DNA from: Haloarcula rubra
Lineage (GTDB): Archaea > Halobacteriota > Halobacteria > Halobacteriales > Haloarculaceae
Length of the DNA: 64,000 nucleotides
Direction: 5' to 3'
NCBI RefSeq assembly: GCF_019599465.1
Contig: NZ_RKLR01000014.1
Location: 1 to 64,000, forward strand
In this document: one piece after another, positions 1-7,557 of the stretch
Numbering within the stretch: position 1 is the stretch's first letter
How the letters are laid out: every line of letters starts with the position of its first letter
The notes under the pieces: generated by a model
Database searches by the model: none
Told to the model about the DNA's origin: nothing
Seen by the model: the letters and a program-made list of their open reading frames with translations, nothing else
Made by a program: the position numbers and the translations under genes

Positions 1-151
1 CGACTACAACGCCTCGAAGAACATCGGATTGCAGTATCTCCGTCGCAGGCAAAACGCAGGCGACGGAGGCGCACCCGTAGATGTGCGCCTGAATCGCGGG
101 ACGCTGAACGTGAGTGGGGAGTACGTATCCCCTGCCCCTATTGAGGCATAG
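1..151 (+). CDS. tnpB: TnpB (IS200/IS605-type OrfB) C-terminal end, cut by window edge
   Basis: The open frame from base 2 to the TAG at 149-151 reads [15 protein letters not shown] and then a Gly/Pro-rich tail. This is the usual C-terminus of haloarchaeal TnpB: the last catalytic-site Asp region (DxNAxxNI) plus the variable tail. TnpB is the RNA-guided nuclease carried by IS605/IS1341-like elements. Only the last 49 residues lie in the window, so whether the gene is intact cannot be told. The terminal hairpin of the element follows 20 bases downstream. Family call is firm; activity unknown. Confidence 0.8.
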   Translation, partial: DYNASKNIGLQYLRRRQNAGDGGAPVDVRLNRGTLNVSGEYVSPAPIEA

Positions 152-199
152 AACGGGAGTCCACGCGAAAGCCTCGGGGCTTGACCCCGAGGCGATTTA
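152..199 (+). mobile_element. Right end of the TnpB element with terminal hairpin
   Basis: A 9-bp perfect stem (171-179 with 185-193, arms GCCTCGGGG and CCCCGAGGC, 5-nt loop) is followed by GATTTAC. Hairpins at this place mark the right end of IS200/IS605-type elements, and in TnpB systems the guide (omega/reRNA) scaffold usually ends at this boundary. The same hairpin plus a GTTTAC-like end recurs, inverted, at 2940-2970. Exact element boundary is inferred. Confidence 0.55.
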
Positions 200-275
200 C
201 AAACGGTGGGGGGCGTGATGAGGGCCGTTCAGAACGTGATTAGAACTTTCGGCCCGTAGTACATTGAGTGCTCTA

Positions 276-335
276 ATGGACTATCTTGGCGAGATTTCCG
301 TCAAGGAACTTCAAGACGCTCTCGACGACGTCCAC
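276..335 (+). pseudogene. Start fragment of an IS630-type transposase/HTH ORF
   Basis: The ATG at 276 opens MDYLGEISVKELQDALDDV, which resembles the standard first residues of haloarchaeal IS630-family transposase ORFs (typically MDHLDEISVEELQDAL). After about 20 codons the similarity stops, the frame runs into unrelated sequence and soon ends. Only the extreme 5' end of the gene remains, so it is a decayed insertion sequence. The family assignment rests on remembered consensus. Confidence 0.5.
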
Positions 336-339
336 TCGA

Positions 340-705
340 GTGGCAGGACAGACCGAAGCAATCTGCGGCGGACAGGTCGAAGTTGTTCTCTCCGCTGGGC
401 GTTCTGTTGAGCGTGTTCTGGACGGCGCAGAGTATCTGATCGCGACGTCACGAAAGACGTACACGCCGCCAGCGAACTACACGTTCGACGACTGGGGTCC
501 GCTCCAATCTGGACGGCTCACGCTTCTGAATGGGCGCCCACAGTTCTCCCCGACGCTGCTCAGACGAGGACTCGAAACCCTCTCACCGAGTTAGAGCTAC
601 CATCCCGAGCGGTTCCCGATATTCTATCGCGGCGCCGACGCGCTCTACGTCGAAGGCCCTACCGGGGGAGTCATGATCGCTAAAAGCTCGACCACCGAGC
701 ACTAA
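340..705 (+). pseudogene. Decayed hypothetical ORF with an internal TAG
   Basis: One reading frame continues from the junction with the IS630 fragment to a TAA at 703-705, interrupted by a single TAG at 592-594. Text on both sides of the stop looks protein-like (DGAEYLIATSRKTYTPP before; FPIFYRGADALYVEGPTGG after), so the stop is probably a mutation in a formerly longer gene truncated at its 5' end. I do not recognise the family. It lies in the mobile-element border between IS debris and a toxin-antitoxin pair. Confidence 0.35.
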
Positions 706-786
706 GGCCTCAACAGAACCGCTGAGACCGACTCCCTATCCAGAAGTACATAGATGTTTAAGTCACCACAGCGGTATTGTGTAGAT

Positions 787-1038
787 ATGGCCACGGATCT
801 CACCGAGCGGGTACAAGAAATCGCTGAAGCGCGAGGACTACCCGAGTCAGAGATCCTCGAGCTAGCGTTGGAACGCGGTGTGGAAGATCTGTGGGCAGAT
901 CTCATCCTCTCACGGTATGTGAACGACGAAATCGACCGAGAGACGGCAATTGATCTTCTCGGGCGAGACCGAGTCAAGCGTGCAGAACGTGAGGTTCAAG
1001 CAGTCGAAGATGATGTGCGGTGGGGTCTGAATGCGTGA
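787..1038 (+). CDS. Antitoxin of a PIN toxin pair (UPF0175-like)
   Basis: An 83-residue acidic protein starting MATDLTERVQEIAEARG. A short N-terminal part that could form a ribbon-helix-helix is followed by helices (LPESEILELALERGVEDLW, then DEIDRETAIDLLG), the layout seen in UPF0175-type antitoxins that accompany DUF3368 PIN toxins. Its stop overlaps the toxin start (GTGA at 1035-1038), so the two are co-translated. An upstream in-frame ATG at 754 is possible; the 787 start gives the better-fitting N-terminus. The antitoxin role is inferred from context and size. Confidence 0.65.
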   Translation: MATDLTERVQEIAEARGLPESEILELALERGVEDLWADLILSRYVNDEIDRETAIDLLGRDRVKRAEREVQAVEDDVRWGLNA

Positions 1039-1502
1039 TTGTCGCAGTGGCTGATGCCGGGCCAATCATACACCTCGCCGAAATTGAATCACTTAGTGTC
1101 CTCTCTGCGGTTGACCAACTACTGATCCCTCAAACGGTGTATGATGAGCTTGAGGCTGGTACAGTTCCACTTGGGCTTGATGACCTCTTATATGATGTCG
1201 TCGAAGCAGACCCTGCTGCCCTCAGTATTGAGTTAGACCCTGGGGAAACAGCCGCTCTGGCGATTGCGACTGATCGGTCGGCGGTACTGTTGACCGATGA
1301 TCTTGAGGCTAGAGACGCTGCTGTGGATCTCGATATTGAGGTTCATGGATCAATTGGCATCATCGTACTTGCATACACTCGCGATCGAATCAGCAAATCG
1401 AGTGCAATCGACTTAATGCGGGCGCTACAGTCTGAGACAAGCCTGTTCATCACGGATGCGGTAGTAGAGCGTGGTGTCGAACTGCTTGAGGACGACGCCT
1501 AA
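1035..1502 (+). CDS. PIN-domain toxin, DUF3368-like
   Basis: 155 residues beginning GTG-ATT (MIVAVADAGPIIHLAEI). The DAGP start, the central LDPGETAALAIA segment with an acidic residue, and LLTDDLEARDAA match the PIN ribonuclease fold, whose clustered Asp/Glu residues bind the catalytic metal; the order of motifs fits the DUF3368 branch. Such toxins cleave RNA when not bound by their antitoxin. The 4-nt overlap with the upstream antitoxin supports start 1035 over the in-frame GTG at 1020. All expected acidic residues appear present, so it is probably functional. Confidence 0.75.
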   Translation: MIVAVADAGPIIHLAEIESLSVLSAVDQLLIPQTVYDELEAGTVPLGLDDLLYDVVEADPAALSIELDPGETAALAIATDRSAVLLTDDLEARDAAVDLDIEVHGSIGIIVLAYTRDRISKSSAIDLMRALQSETSLFITDAVVERGVELLEDDA

Positions 1503-1663
1503 GTCTGCTGTGTCCTGATTGAGATTGTCGGACATTCGTCAGAACGGCCTGAGATCCCTCAAGATAGTGTTTTCATCCAGATTTTGTGCACCTCTGGTGG
1601 GTGAGGATGTTGCAGAACCAATCACGCCATCGTTGATTCGGTGGAGCACGTCCTGACCACTAG

Positions 1664-1969
1664 TACGAGATTGTCGAATCAGTCACTGCCGCTGTTCGGG
1701 ACCAACACTCGTCCGATGGCGATATCGAAGCGCTCGTCCTCGGTGCTGTGGTGAAGCAATCGAACAGCCTAGACACACCGGACATCTTGGAGCTTCGTGC
1801 ACAGTTGGACGTCGCCGAAGACGTGATATTCGGGCAGGCCCGAACGAAAGAGATGATGACGCCAGCAGAGGTGGTAAACCCCTTCGTGTCCGGCTTTTCC
1901 ACCCAAGCGAAACATCTCCAGTGTGGCGGTTTACTGTCCGACGGCGGCTACGTCCACACCTATGAGTAA
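1664..1969 (+). pseudogene. Hypothetical gene fragment, no proper start
   Basis: The frame is open after a TAG at 1661 and reads YEIVESVTAAVRDQHSSDG, then LDTPDILELRAQLDVAEDV, through to a TAA at 1967-1969. There is no ATG until late, and the only early start would be a GTG at 1748 inside the apparently coding stretch. It looks like the 3' part of a longer gene whose start was lost. The family is not recognised. Its end overlaps the start of the patatin-like gene by a few bases in another frame. Confidence 0.3.
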
Positions 1970-2942
1970 GGATAGCAGTCCGACCCGTGTCGCCATTGCC
2001 TGTCAGGGTGGTGGCAGCCATACCGCATTCACAGCAGGCGTTCTCCGAGAGATTCTGGCCCACTGGGACGACGACCGCTACGACCTCGTGGGCATCAGCG
2101 GCAGTTCCGGTGGGGCGTTCAACGCACTCGCGATGTGGTACGGCCTGCTGACCGGCGATGCCGACGACGCGGCGGACATCCTCGAGGGCATCTGGTCGGA
2201 CATGGCCGTCGACGGGCCGAGCGATCGATGGCTCAACACGTGGGTGACCGGTCTCTCTCGGATGGAAAGTGCCGGTTTCGCCATTCCATCGGTGAGTCCT
2301 TCACAACTCCCGATGCCAGAACTCGGCAAGCAACGCATACGCACCGTACTGGAGCGCTACATCGACTTCGAAACCATTCCCGAGCTCTGCCAGCGCGACG
2401 TACCGGACCTCGTCGTCGGGACAGTCAATATCAACGCCGGCGTGTTCGAGACGTTCACGAACGAGGACGTGTCCGTCGAAGCGGTCCTGGCATCAGCGGC
2501 AGTGCCGAACCTCTTCGAGGCCGTCGAAATACACGGCCACTACCACTGGGATGGGCTGTTCTCGCAGAACCCGCCGGTCAGTGACCTGATGGATCAGCCA
2601 CCCGGCTGCAAGCCCGAGGAACTGTGGGTGATTCAAGTGAATCCACAGACGTTCGAGGGCGAACCGACGACGAGTGAAGTCATCGCCGACAGGCGCAACG
2701 AGCTATCAGGGAACATCTCTCTCAATCAGGAACTGAGGTTCATCCAGCGAGTCAACGACTGGGTTGAGGACGGGAAGCTCCCTGACGACGAGTTCACGAA
2801 GACCGAGGTTCACCGCATCGAGATGGGGAAACGGTTCCACTGTTCGACCAAGGTGGACCGCGACCCGGTTTTCCTCGAAGAGCTACAGGAATTGGGTCGG
2901 GAGCGCGCTCAGGAGTTCCTCGGCCACAGGGACGCAGCGTAA
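1962..2942 (+). CDS. Patatin-like phospholipase
   Basis: 326 residues from ATG 1962 (MSKDSSPTRVAIACQ). The three patatin hallmarks are visible: a glycine-rich oxyanion loop GGGSHTAF near residue 16, the nucleophile Ser in GSSGG near residue 49, and the catalytic Asp in YHWDG near residue 195. The family hydrolyses acyl esters of phospholipids or other lipids. No signal peptide or membrane helix is seen, so it should be cytosolic. An in-frame GTG 39 bases upstream adds only a non-conserved extension. It lies alone between decayed ORFs and a TnpB remnant whose terminal hairpin begins right after the stop. Confidence 0.85.
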   Translation: MSKDSSPTRVAIACQGGGSHTAFTAGVLREILAHWDDDRYDLVGISGSSGGAFNALAMWYGLLTGDADDAADILEGIWSDMAVDGPSDRWLNTWVTGLSRMESAGFAIPSVSPSQLPMPELGKQRIRTVLERYIDFETIPELCQRDVPDLVVGTVNINAGVFETFTNEDVSVEAVLASAAVPNLFEAVEIHGHYHWDGLFSQNPPVSDLMDQPPGCKPEELWVIQVNPQTFEGEPTTSEVIADRRNELSGNISLNQELRFIQRVNDWVEDGKLPDDEFTKTEVHRIEMGKRFHCSTKVDRDPVFLEELQELGRERAQEFLGHRDAA

Positions 2943-2946
2943 ACAG

Positions 2947-2974
2947 CCTCGGGCGCGGTGGCCCGAGGCTTTTG
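2947..2974 (+). terminator. Hairpin plus T-run after the patatin gene, probably an IS end
   Basis: A 9-bp stem (2947-2955 with 2962-2970, GCCTCGGGC and GCCCGAGGC, 6-nt loop) is followed by TTTT. It can end the patatin transcript. Read on the minus strand it is GCCTCGGGC, loop, GCCCGAGGC, then TGTTTAC, closely matching the right-end hairpin at 171-199, and it follows the 3' end of the minus-strand TnpB remnant. It is therefore most likely the IS terminus reused as a terminator. Confidence 0.6.
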
Positions 2975-2983
2975 TTGGTTCCC

Positions 2984-3421
2984 TCAGCCGTGCGCTAGCA
3001 CTCCCTGTTCCGCGAGGGAACGGGATGAGGTTGGGCGGCTTCCGCGCCCCGACCCGGACAGACGCACCAACCGAACCTGCGGCTGGGTTTTGTGAGTCCG
3101 GTAATTAGTCGTGTTACCGTCGGGTTTCGCCTTCTCGCGCCACGCGATGTTCACCGATGCATTCCGGTCAGCGTGGTCTTGCGCCACGTCACACTCGTCG
3201 TTCGTACAGCGGAAACGCCGCCCCTGCCGATCCCCACGCTCACCACAGCACGAACCCGTCTTCGAGTTGTAGTAAGCGTCTACCGTATCCGTAGGAATCT
3301 CTCGCCATGTCGCCTTATACCGACCCCAGTGGGTCGGGGAACTCGCCCTCCCAACTAGTTTAGACATAGCCAACGAGGCCAGTGCCATCGTCCTGCCAGC
3401 GAGACGCACGCACGCGATCAC
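2984..3421 (-). pseudogene. tnpB: TnpB C-terminal remnant, minus strand
   Basis: About 145 codons remain of a roughly 400-residue TnpB. The reading contains THWGRYKATWREIPTDTV, a zinc-ribbon region (SCCGERGDRQGRRFRCTNDEC) and DHADRNASVNIAWREK, where the Asp is the last RuvC-type catalytic residue. The tail ending EQGVLAHG is the usual haloarchaeal TnpB C-terminus. The N-terminal two thirds are missing. In the ribbon the first Cys of the expected CxxC appears replaced by Gly (KTGSCCG), a further sign of decay. It points toward the patatin gene and ends in the shared hairpin. Confidence 0.75.
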
Positions 3422-3559
3422 GATATCGACGTCCTCATCCTTGTCGCTGGCTCTGGTCAGGACGGCGATTCTCTGGCACTATCGGACAAAGCGTCTCTCG
3501 CCAGCATGCCGGCGCTAGGGTGGGCCACGTGTGGGGATTCGACGAATGCGAGAGCGTCG

Positions 3560-5239
3560 TCAAGCCGGACTGTCGTTCGCCGCGGGTCGGCCACGTCCTT
3601 CGTAGAACTCGCCGCCCCACTGTCCGATCCAGATGTCCTGGTTCGCGAGGTACAGTGCGCCCGCCGTATCGAACATCCGGTCCGTCACAGACCACTCGCC
3701 GGCCCCGGTATCGTACTGGACCGAGGCGTTGTACACGGCGGCCTGTCCGAATTCACCGCCCGCGTCCGCCGGGAGCGGGAGGGGGTACTCGGCGTTCTCG
3801 CTCCGGGACTGGGGCCGTTCCGCGCGCTGGAGGCGACCCCGATTGAACGTCTGGTTGAAGTACCGGGCGTATCTGTCCTTGACGTCCATCCCGAGGACTG
3901 CGTCGGCCGCGTTGATGCCGCCAGTGACGTCACCGGCGTCCCTCGCCGTGATAGTGTACGTCGAGTCGTCAGTTCCGGAGGCGAACGTCCCGGCGTCGTC
4001 GTCCCAGAGTTCGTCGACGAGGTAGCCCAGCACAGACTCGGCCGTCCCGGTGAAGTCGACGCCGTCGATTTCGGACGCCCAGAGGAGCCCTTGGCCCACG
4101 ACGCCCTGCGTCGCTGCCTGATTCTCCGCACCGTTCTGGACTCTCCCGTCACTCGTCAGGTTGTTTACGACGGCACCTGCGAGACCCTCGGCGTGGGAGG
4201 CAGCCTGTGAGGTGAGGTCCTGTGACCCGGCGTGGGTGCCGTACCAGCCGATAGCACCGAGCATCTGACCGAGGTCTCTGGTTGATCCCATGTCGACGAT
4301 GTTTTGCGGCGAGAACAGCGACATCGTCGTCTTCGCCAGGCCGTCCGTAAGACTCTGAATCTTCTTCGGCGGAATCAACGGCTCCGGGTTCTCGTAGCCG
4401 AACCAGCCGCCCTTCGCGAGACTGGTCATGTCCGACATGAACCACAGGAACGCCGAGTGGTGGTTCGGACGTGCCGTCGCGTCGACGACTTCGCCGGCGC
4501 CGGGGTTGAACCCGGACACGAGTTCCATACTCTCACCCTTCGTGAGAGCCCCGTTGCCCTCGGGACCGCCCACTATCAACGTCGCATTGATACCGATTTG
4601 GGCGAGCGTCGACAACACCATCGACCGGAACTCCGCCGCCAGACTGTCGGGGAGGATTTCGAAGTGATTCTCGAAGTTCTTCGCCCAGGTGACGCCCTTC
4701 AGGTGCGTCCACCCCGCCGAGGACGGACTGACCACGCCTGACGCCTTCGATTCGTCCCACGCCAGCGTCGACGCATCGGGACGGTCGTCTTCACCCCTCA
4801 AGACCGGTTGTTGGGTAAACGCTGGGTCACCACTCGTGAACGCGGCCATGTTCAGGTTCGCATTCTTCACGGGTGGACGTTCCTGTCCGGCGGCCTCGAG
4901 CATCGCGGGGAACCGCTTATCGAACGCCTGTTGTTGCTGTTCGTTGTGCGGGAACAGCACACCGTTACCGCTCATCGAGATGTTGGTACTCATGTTGTAC
5001 AGCGAGTACCAGTAGGAGTCCCACGTCGCGTCTGTCCAGTCGTACGCCGCCGTCTCATCTCCGTCCGTGTCCTCCCCTTCGGTGTCTTGTCCGGTCTCTG
5101 TACTATCACCTGCTGCCTCTGTGTCCGTGGGCGAGGGCGTTCCGCCCTCCTCGTCCTCTGTCCCCGTACAGCCAGCGAGTGACACCAGTGCGGCAGCACT
5201 CCCGTACTTTACGACGTCGCGTCTGGTATACCGGTTCAT
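3560..5239 (-). CDS. Tat-exported lipoprotein of unknown function
   Basis: 559 residues. The N-terminus MNRYTRRDVVKYGSAAALVSLAGC has a twin-arginine motif, a short hydrophobic stretch and a lipobox (SLAGC), so it should be exported folded and lipid-anchored. A Thr/Glu/Asp-rich linker of about 45 residues follows, usual for haloarchaeal surface lipoproteins. The rest is mostly helical with repeated Trp/Gly-rich segments (IGWYGTHAGSQ, IWIGQWGGEFYEG). I do not recognise a catalytic motif or family. It is monocistronic, with a TATA-like CTATTTATAGG (minus-strand sense CCTATAAATAG) near 5308-5318 and a palindrome between that and the start. Confidence 0.7.
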   Translation of the reverse strand: MNRYTRRDVVKYGSAAALVSLAGCTGTEDEEGGTPSPTDTEAAGDSTETGQDTEGEDTDGDETAAYDWTDATWDSYWYSLYNMSTNISMSGNGVLFPHNEQQQQAFDKRFPAMLEAAGQERPPVKNANLNMAAFTSGDPAFTQQPVLRGEDDRPDASTLAWDESKASGVVSPSSAGWTHLKGVTWAKNFENHFEILPDSLAAEFRSMVLSTLAQIGINATLIVGGPEGNGALTKGESMELVSGFNPGAGEVVDATARPNHHSAFLWFMSDMTSLAKGGWFGYENPEPLIPPKKIQSLTDGLAKTTMSLFSPQNIVDMGSTRDLGQMLGAIGWYGTHAGSQDLTSQAASHAEGLAGAVVNNLTSDGRVQNGAENQAATQGVVGQGLLWASEIDGVDFTGTAESVLGYLVDELWDDDAGTFASGTDDSTYTITARDAGDVTGGINAADAVLGMDVKDRYARYFNQTFNRGRLQRAERPQSRSENAEYPLPLPADAGGEFGQAAVYNASVQYDTGAGEWSVTDRMFDTAGALYLANQDIWIGQWGGEFYEGRGRPAANDSPA

Positions 5240-5731
5240 AGAGAGAGATGTCTCGACCAGTCCGATGAATCCTCGCTGTCTGTGTGTGACTCTCTCTCAA
5301 TTGAGATAGCTATTTATAGGTGATTTGAGAGTTAGCGAGAACTCGTAGGCGGTACCGTATCCCTCCGAAAAGGTGGCTCTCTCGAATCATACGGATACAG
5401 CGCGGAAACCCACTCTTCAGGGATGGGAGAAAGCGCATACACTCTGTGAACAGACCGCCAAACAACAGCCCGACCTACTCCCTAGCGCATTTGAATGAGT
5501 TCATAAATCCCGATTGTGTCATCAATTGGTCGTATTTAACTCCAGAATAAACGTTTATAGCCACATTCTGAAATTGCGTTCCCATTCTAAATCCGAATAC
5601 GAATATCTACACCCGATATGTGAAATATGACGACAGATGCGTGAAAAGTACGAAACGGTCCGGACGAAACCGGACCGAATATCCCACGGTAGGTTCGTGA
5701 CCAAACGGTGGTCGGTAGTTGACGCCCCGTT
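5240..5731. other. AT-rich intergenic region with palindrome
   Basis: No gene is seen in 492 bases. It holds the promoter of the lipoprotein gene (minus strand), including a perfect 12-bp palindrome TCTCAATTGAGA at 5293-5304 placed between the TATA-like element and the start codon, a position typical of a repressor site. The right half contains the 3' end of the monooxygenase transcript and several ATTCTRAAT-like AT-rich words. Confidence 0.5.
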
Positions 5732-6967
5732 TCAGTAGTTCCCCGTCGAGACGATAGGTGGTGCGTCGTGAGGACCGTACGGAGCGTCGTCGAGGTACTC
5801 ACCGGCCGGTTCGAAGTAGTCGGCCAGCGACGCGGCAGCTTCCTTTCGGAGGACCGTCGCCGGGTTCTCGCCCTGAAGGTACTCCAGAGCCTGTCCCGCT
5901 GCGTTGAGATTGTACTCGGCAGCTTTCTCCCTGCGTGCGGCGTACAGCTCGACCTCGTCGCGGGCAACGGCGTCGGTCTGGGCACGGTACGCGACGGCGA
6001 CTGCGGATGCGGCCTCGTCGGCGTCGGCGATACCGGAGTTCATCCCACGTGCGCCGAACGGTGCGAGGAGATGTGCGGCTTCGCCAGCGAGCAATACGCG
6101 TCGGTGCTCGTCGACGAACGTGTCGGCCATCACCTGGAGGAATTTGTAACTCGAGACCCACGTCAGGTTGTCTGCGTACTCCTCACCCATCACTGCGGTG
6201 ACGAACTCGCGCATCTTCTCGTCGGTGACCAGTTCGTCTGGGTCGTCGTCCTCGATGCACTGGATGTCGAGTCGCCACCCACCAGTGAACGGAACGAGCA
6301 TCACGTTGCGGCCGCCCACGTCAGGGTCGTCGTAGTGGAACAGTCGTTCGAGGGGCCACTGTTCGTCTTCGTCCTCGAGTTCGTCGACGTCGGCGATGAT
6401 GAAGGAGTTCTTCGACTGGTCACCTTCGAACTCGGCGCCGATTTCGTCTCGGACCGTCGAACCGCCGCCATCGGCACCGACGAGGTACGGCGTCTCCCAC
6501 TCTTGGCCGTCGGACGTTTCGACGTGGACCCCGTCTGGACTCGACTCGACTGTCTCGACGGCGCAGTCCCAGTGGATGTCGATACCGGCTTCGTCGAGGG
6601 CCTCGTGCATGAACTCCTCTGTGCGGACCTGCGGGACGCTGGTGAAGTGTGGGAACTTACCGTCACCTCCGGGGTTGTCGTAGGTCCGCTTGAACACTTC
6701 CTTACCTCGCCAGCAGGTTCGTCGGGTCGGCCAGACGAGTCCCTCCTCGACCAGGTTTTCACCGAGTCCCGGATGGACCCGTTCGAGAGTGTGAAGCGTC
6801 GTGCCGTGAACGTAAATGGCGCGGCTGCCAGACCGGTCACGGTCCGCAGAGTCCGCTTCCAGAATCGTCGCTGGCACACCGCGTGCGTTCAGTGCGAGCG
6901 CTGTCGTCATACCGACTGGGCCCGCACCGGCAATCAACACCGGGCGATCCGCATCAGTGGTGCTCAT
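5732..6967 (-). CDS. FAD-dependent aromatic-ring monooxygenase
   Basis: 411 residues of the class A flavoprotein hydroxylase family (PHBH/MhpA-like). Seen are the FAD dinucleotide motif GAGPVG near residue 14, the DG motif VGADGGGSTVR near residue 163, and a late AGEAAHLLAPFGARGMNSG, the GD-type ribityl-binding motif with Glu for the usual Asp. These enzymes use NAD(P)H and O2 to hydroxylate phenolic acids or their CoA esters. In this locus, with a gentisate dioxygenase, acyl-CoA synthetases and a thioesterase, it is the best candidate for the enzyme producing gentisate or gentisyl-CoA. An AT-rich box (AATAATTATGA, minus strand) lies about 40 bases upstream. Confidence 0.85.
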   Translation of the reverse strand: MSTTDADRPVLIAGAGPVGMTTALALNARGVPATILEADSADRDRSGSRAIYVHGTTLHTLERVHPGLGENLVEEGLVWPTRRTCWRGKEVFKRTYDNPGGDGKFPHFTSVPQVRTEEFMHEALDEAGIDIHWDCAVETVESSPDGVHVETSDGQEWETPYLVGADGGGSTVRDEIGAEFEGDQSKNSFIIADVDELEDEDEQWPLERLFHYDDPDVGGRNVMLVPFTGGWRLDIQCIEDDDPDELVTDEKMREFVTAVMGEEYADNLTWVSSYKFLQVMADTFVDEHRRVLLAGEAAHLLAPFGARGMNSGIADADEAASAVAVAYRAQTDAVARDEVELYAARREKAAEYNLNAAGQALEYLQGENPATVLRKEAAASLADYFEPAGEYLDDAPYGPHDAPPIVSTGNY

Positions 6968-7101
6968 CGTGTCTGTATGATGCTTGTGACAGGACCCTCA
7001 TAATTATTGTGGTCGAGAGGGGGTATACGGCCTCGTCAGTCCCTCTAACGTCGAATATCCGCACGGCTATCGACGGGAGAACGTGCTCGAACGGGTCGGC
7101 G

Positions 7102-7422
7102 TTACAGGCCCAGTTGCGTTTCGACCCAGTGGTCGCGCGCGGCGAACACCATCGCTTCCTCGTCTTCGAACGTCGTCGTCTCGGCGACGAACTCGTCCCA
7201 TGTCCCGTCCGGAACGAGTGCCAGCTCTGCGGCCGAGTCGGCATCTGACGGGCTGGCTACGACCATCTCGTCGAAGTTCTCGAAGTCGGTGTGTTCCTGC
7301 ACGAACGTCTCGTCGAAGATGTCGGTGATCGGTATCTCCTCGTGTTCACCGACAACGTCGCGCGGGTCTGGGAGGTCATCAGCTTCGGCAGCAGCTTCTG
7401 CCAAGTCGCTTTCTCGAACCAT
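7102..7422 (-). CDS. Small acidic hypothetical protein
   Basis: 106 residues from MVRESDLAEAAAEADD; an in-frame upstream Met gives a hydrophobic but non-haloarchaeal-looking extension and was not used. The protein is very acidic, about one quarter Asp/Glu, with no Cys, no signal and no membrane segment. It lies on the same strand between the orphan acyl-CoA synthetase subunit and the monooxygenase, with gaps of about 135 bases on each side, so it may belong to the same catabolic transcript. No family recognised. Confidence 0.6.
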   Translation of the reverse strand: MVRESDLAEAAAEADDLPDPRDVVGEHEEIPITDIFDETFVQEHTDFENFDEMVVASPSDADSAAELALVPDGTWDEFVAETTTFEDEEAMVFAARDHWVETQLGL

Positions 7423-7557
7423 ACAAACGATGATGACTGATGCCACCTAAACGTTTCTGGTGACCGTTGGTGGACAAGAACGCGCGCTATGAAACCGCCG
7501 TCAGATTTGTAAAACGGGGTCGACGGTGTCGTTCTGTAGTCGCCGACGAGAGCCTTA

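Noticed and set aside
3420-3560. Plus-strand reading DIDVLILVAGSGQDGDSLAL next to the TnpB remnant
   Set aside because: Only about 40 codons, no start, and no family recognised; kept as probable IS debris.
5768-7003. Long plus-strand open frame of 411 codons opposite the monooxygenase
   Set aside because: Antisense shadow of a G/C-rich gene; it lacks acidic bias and any family mark, while the minus strand has clear FAD motifs.
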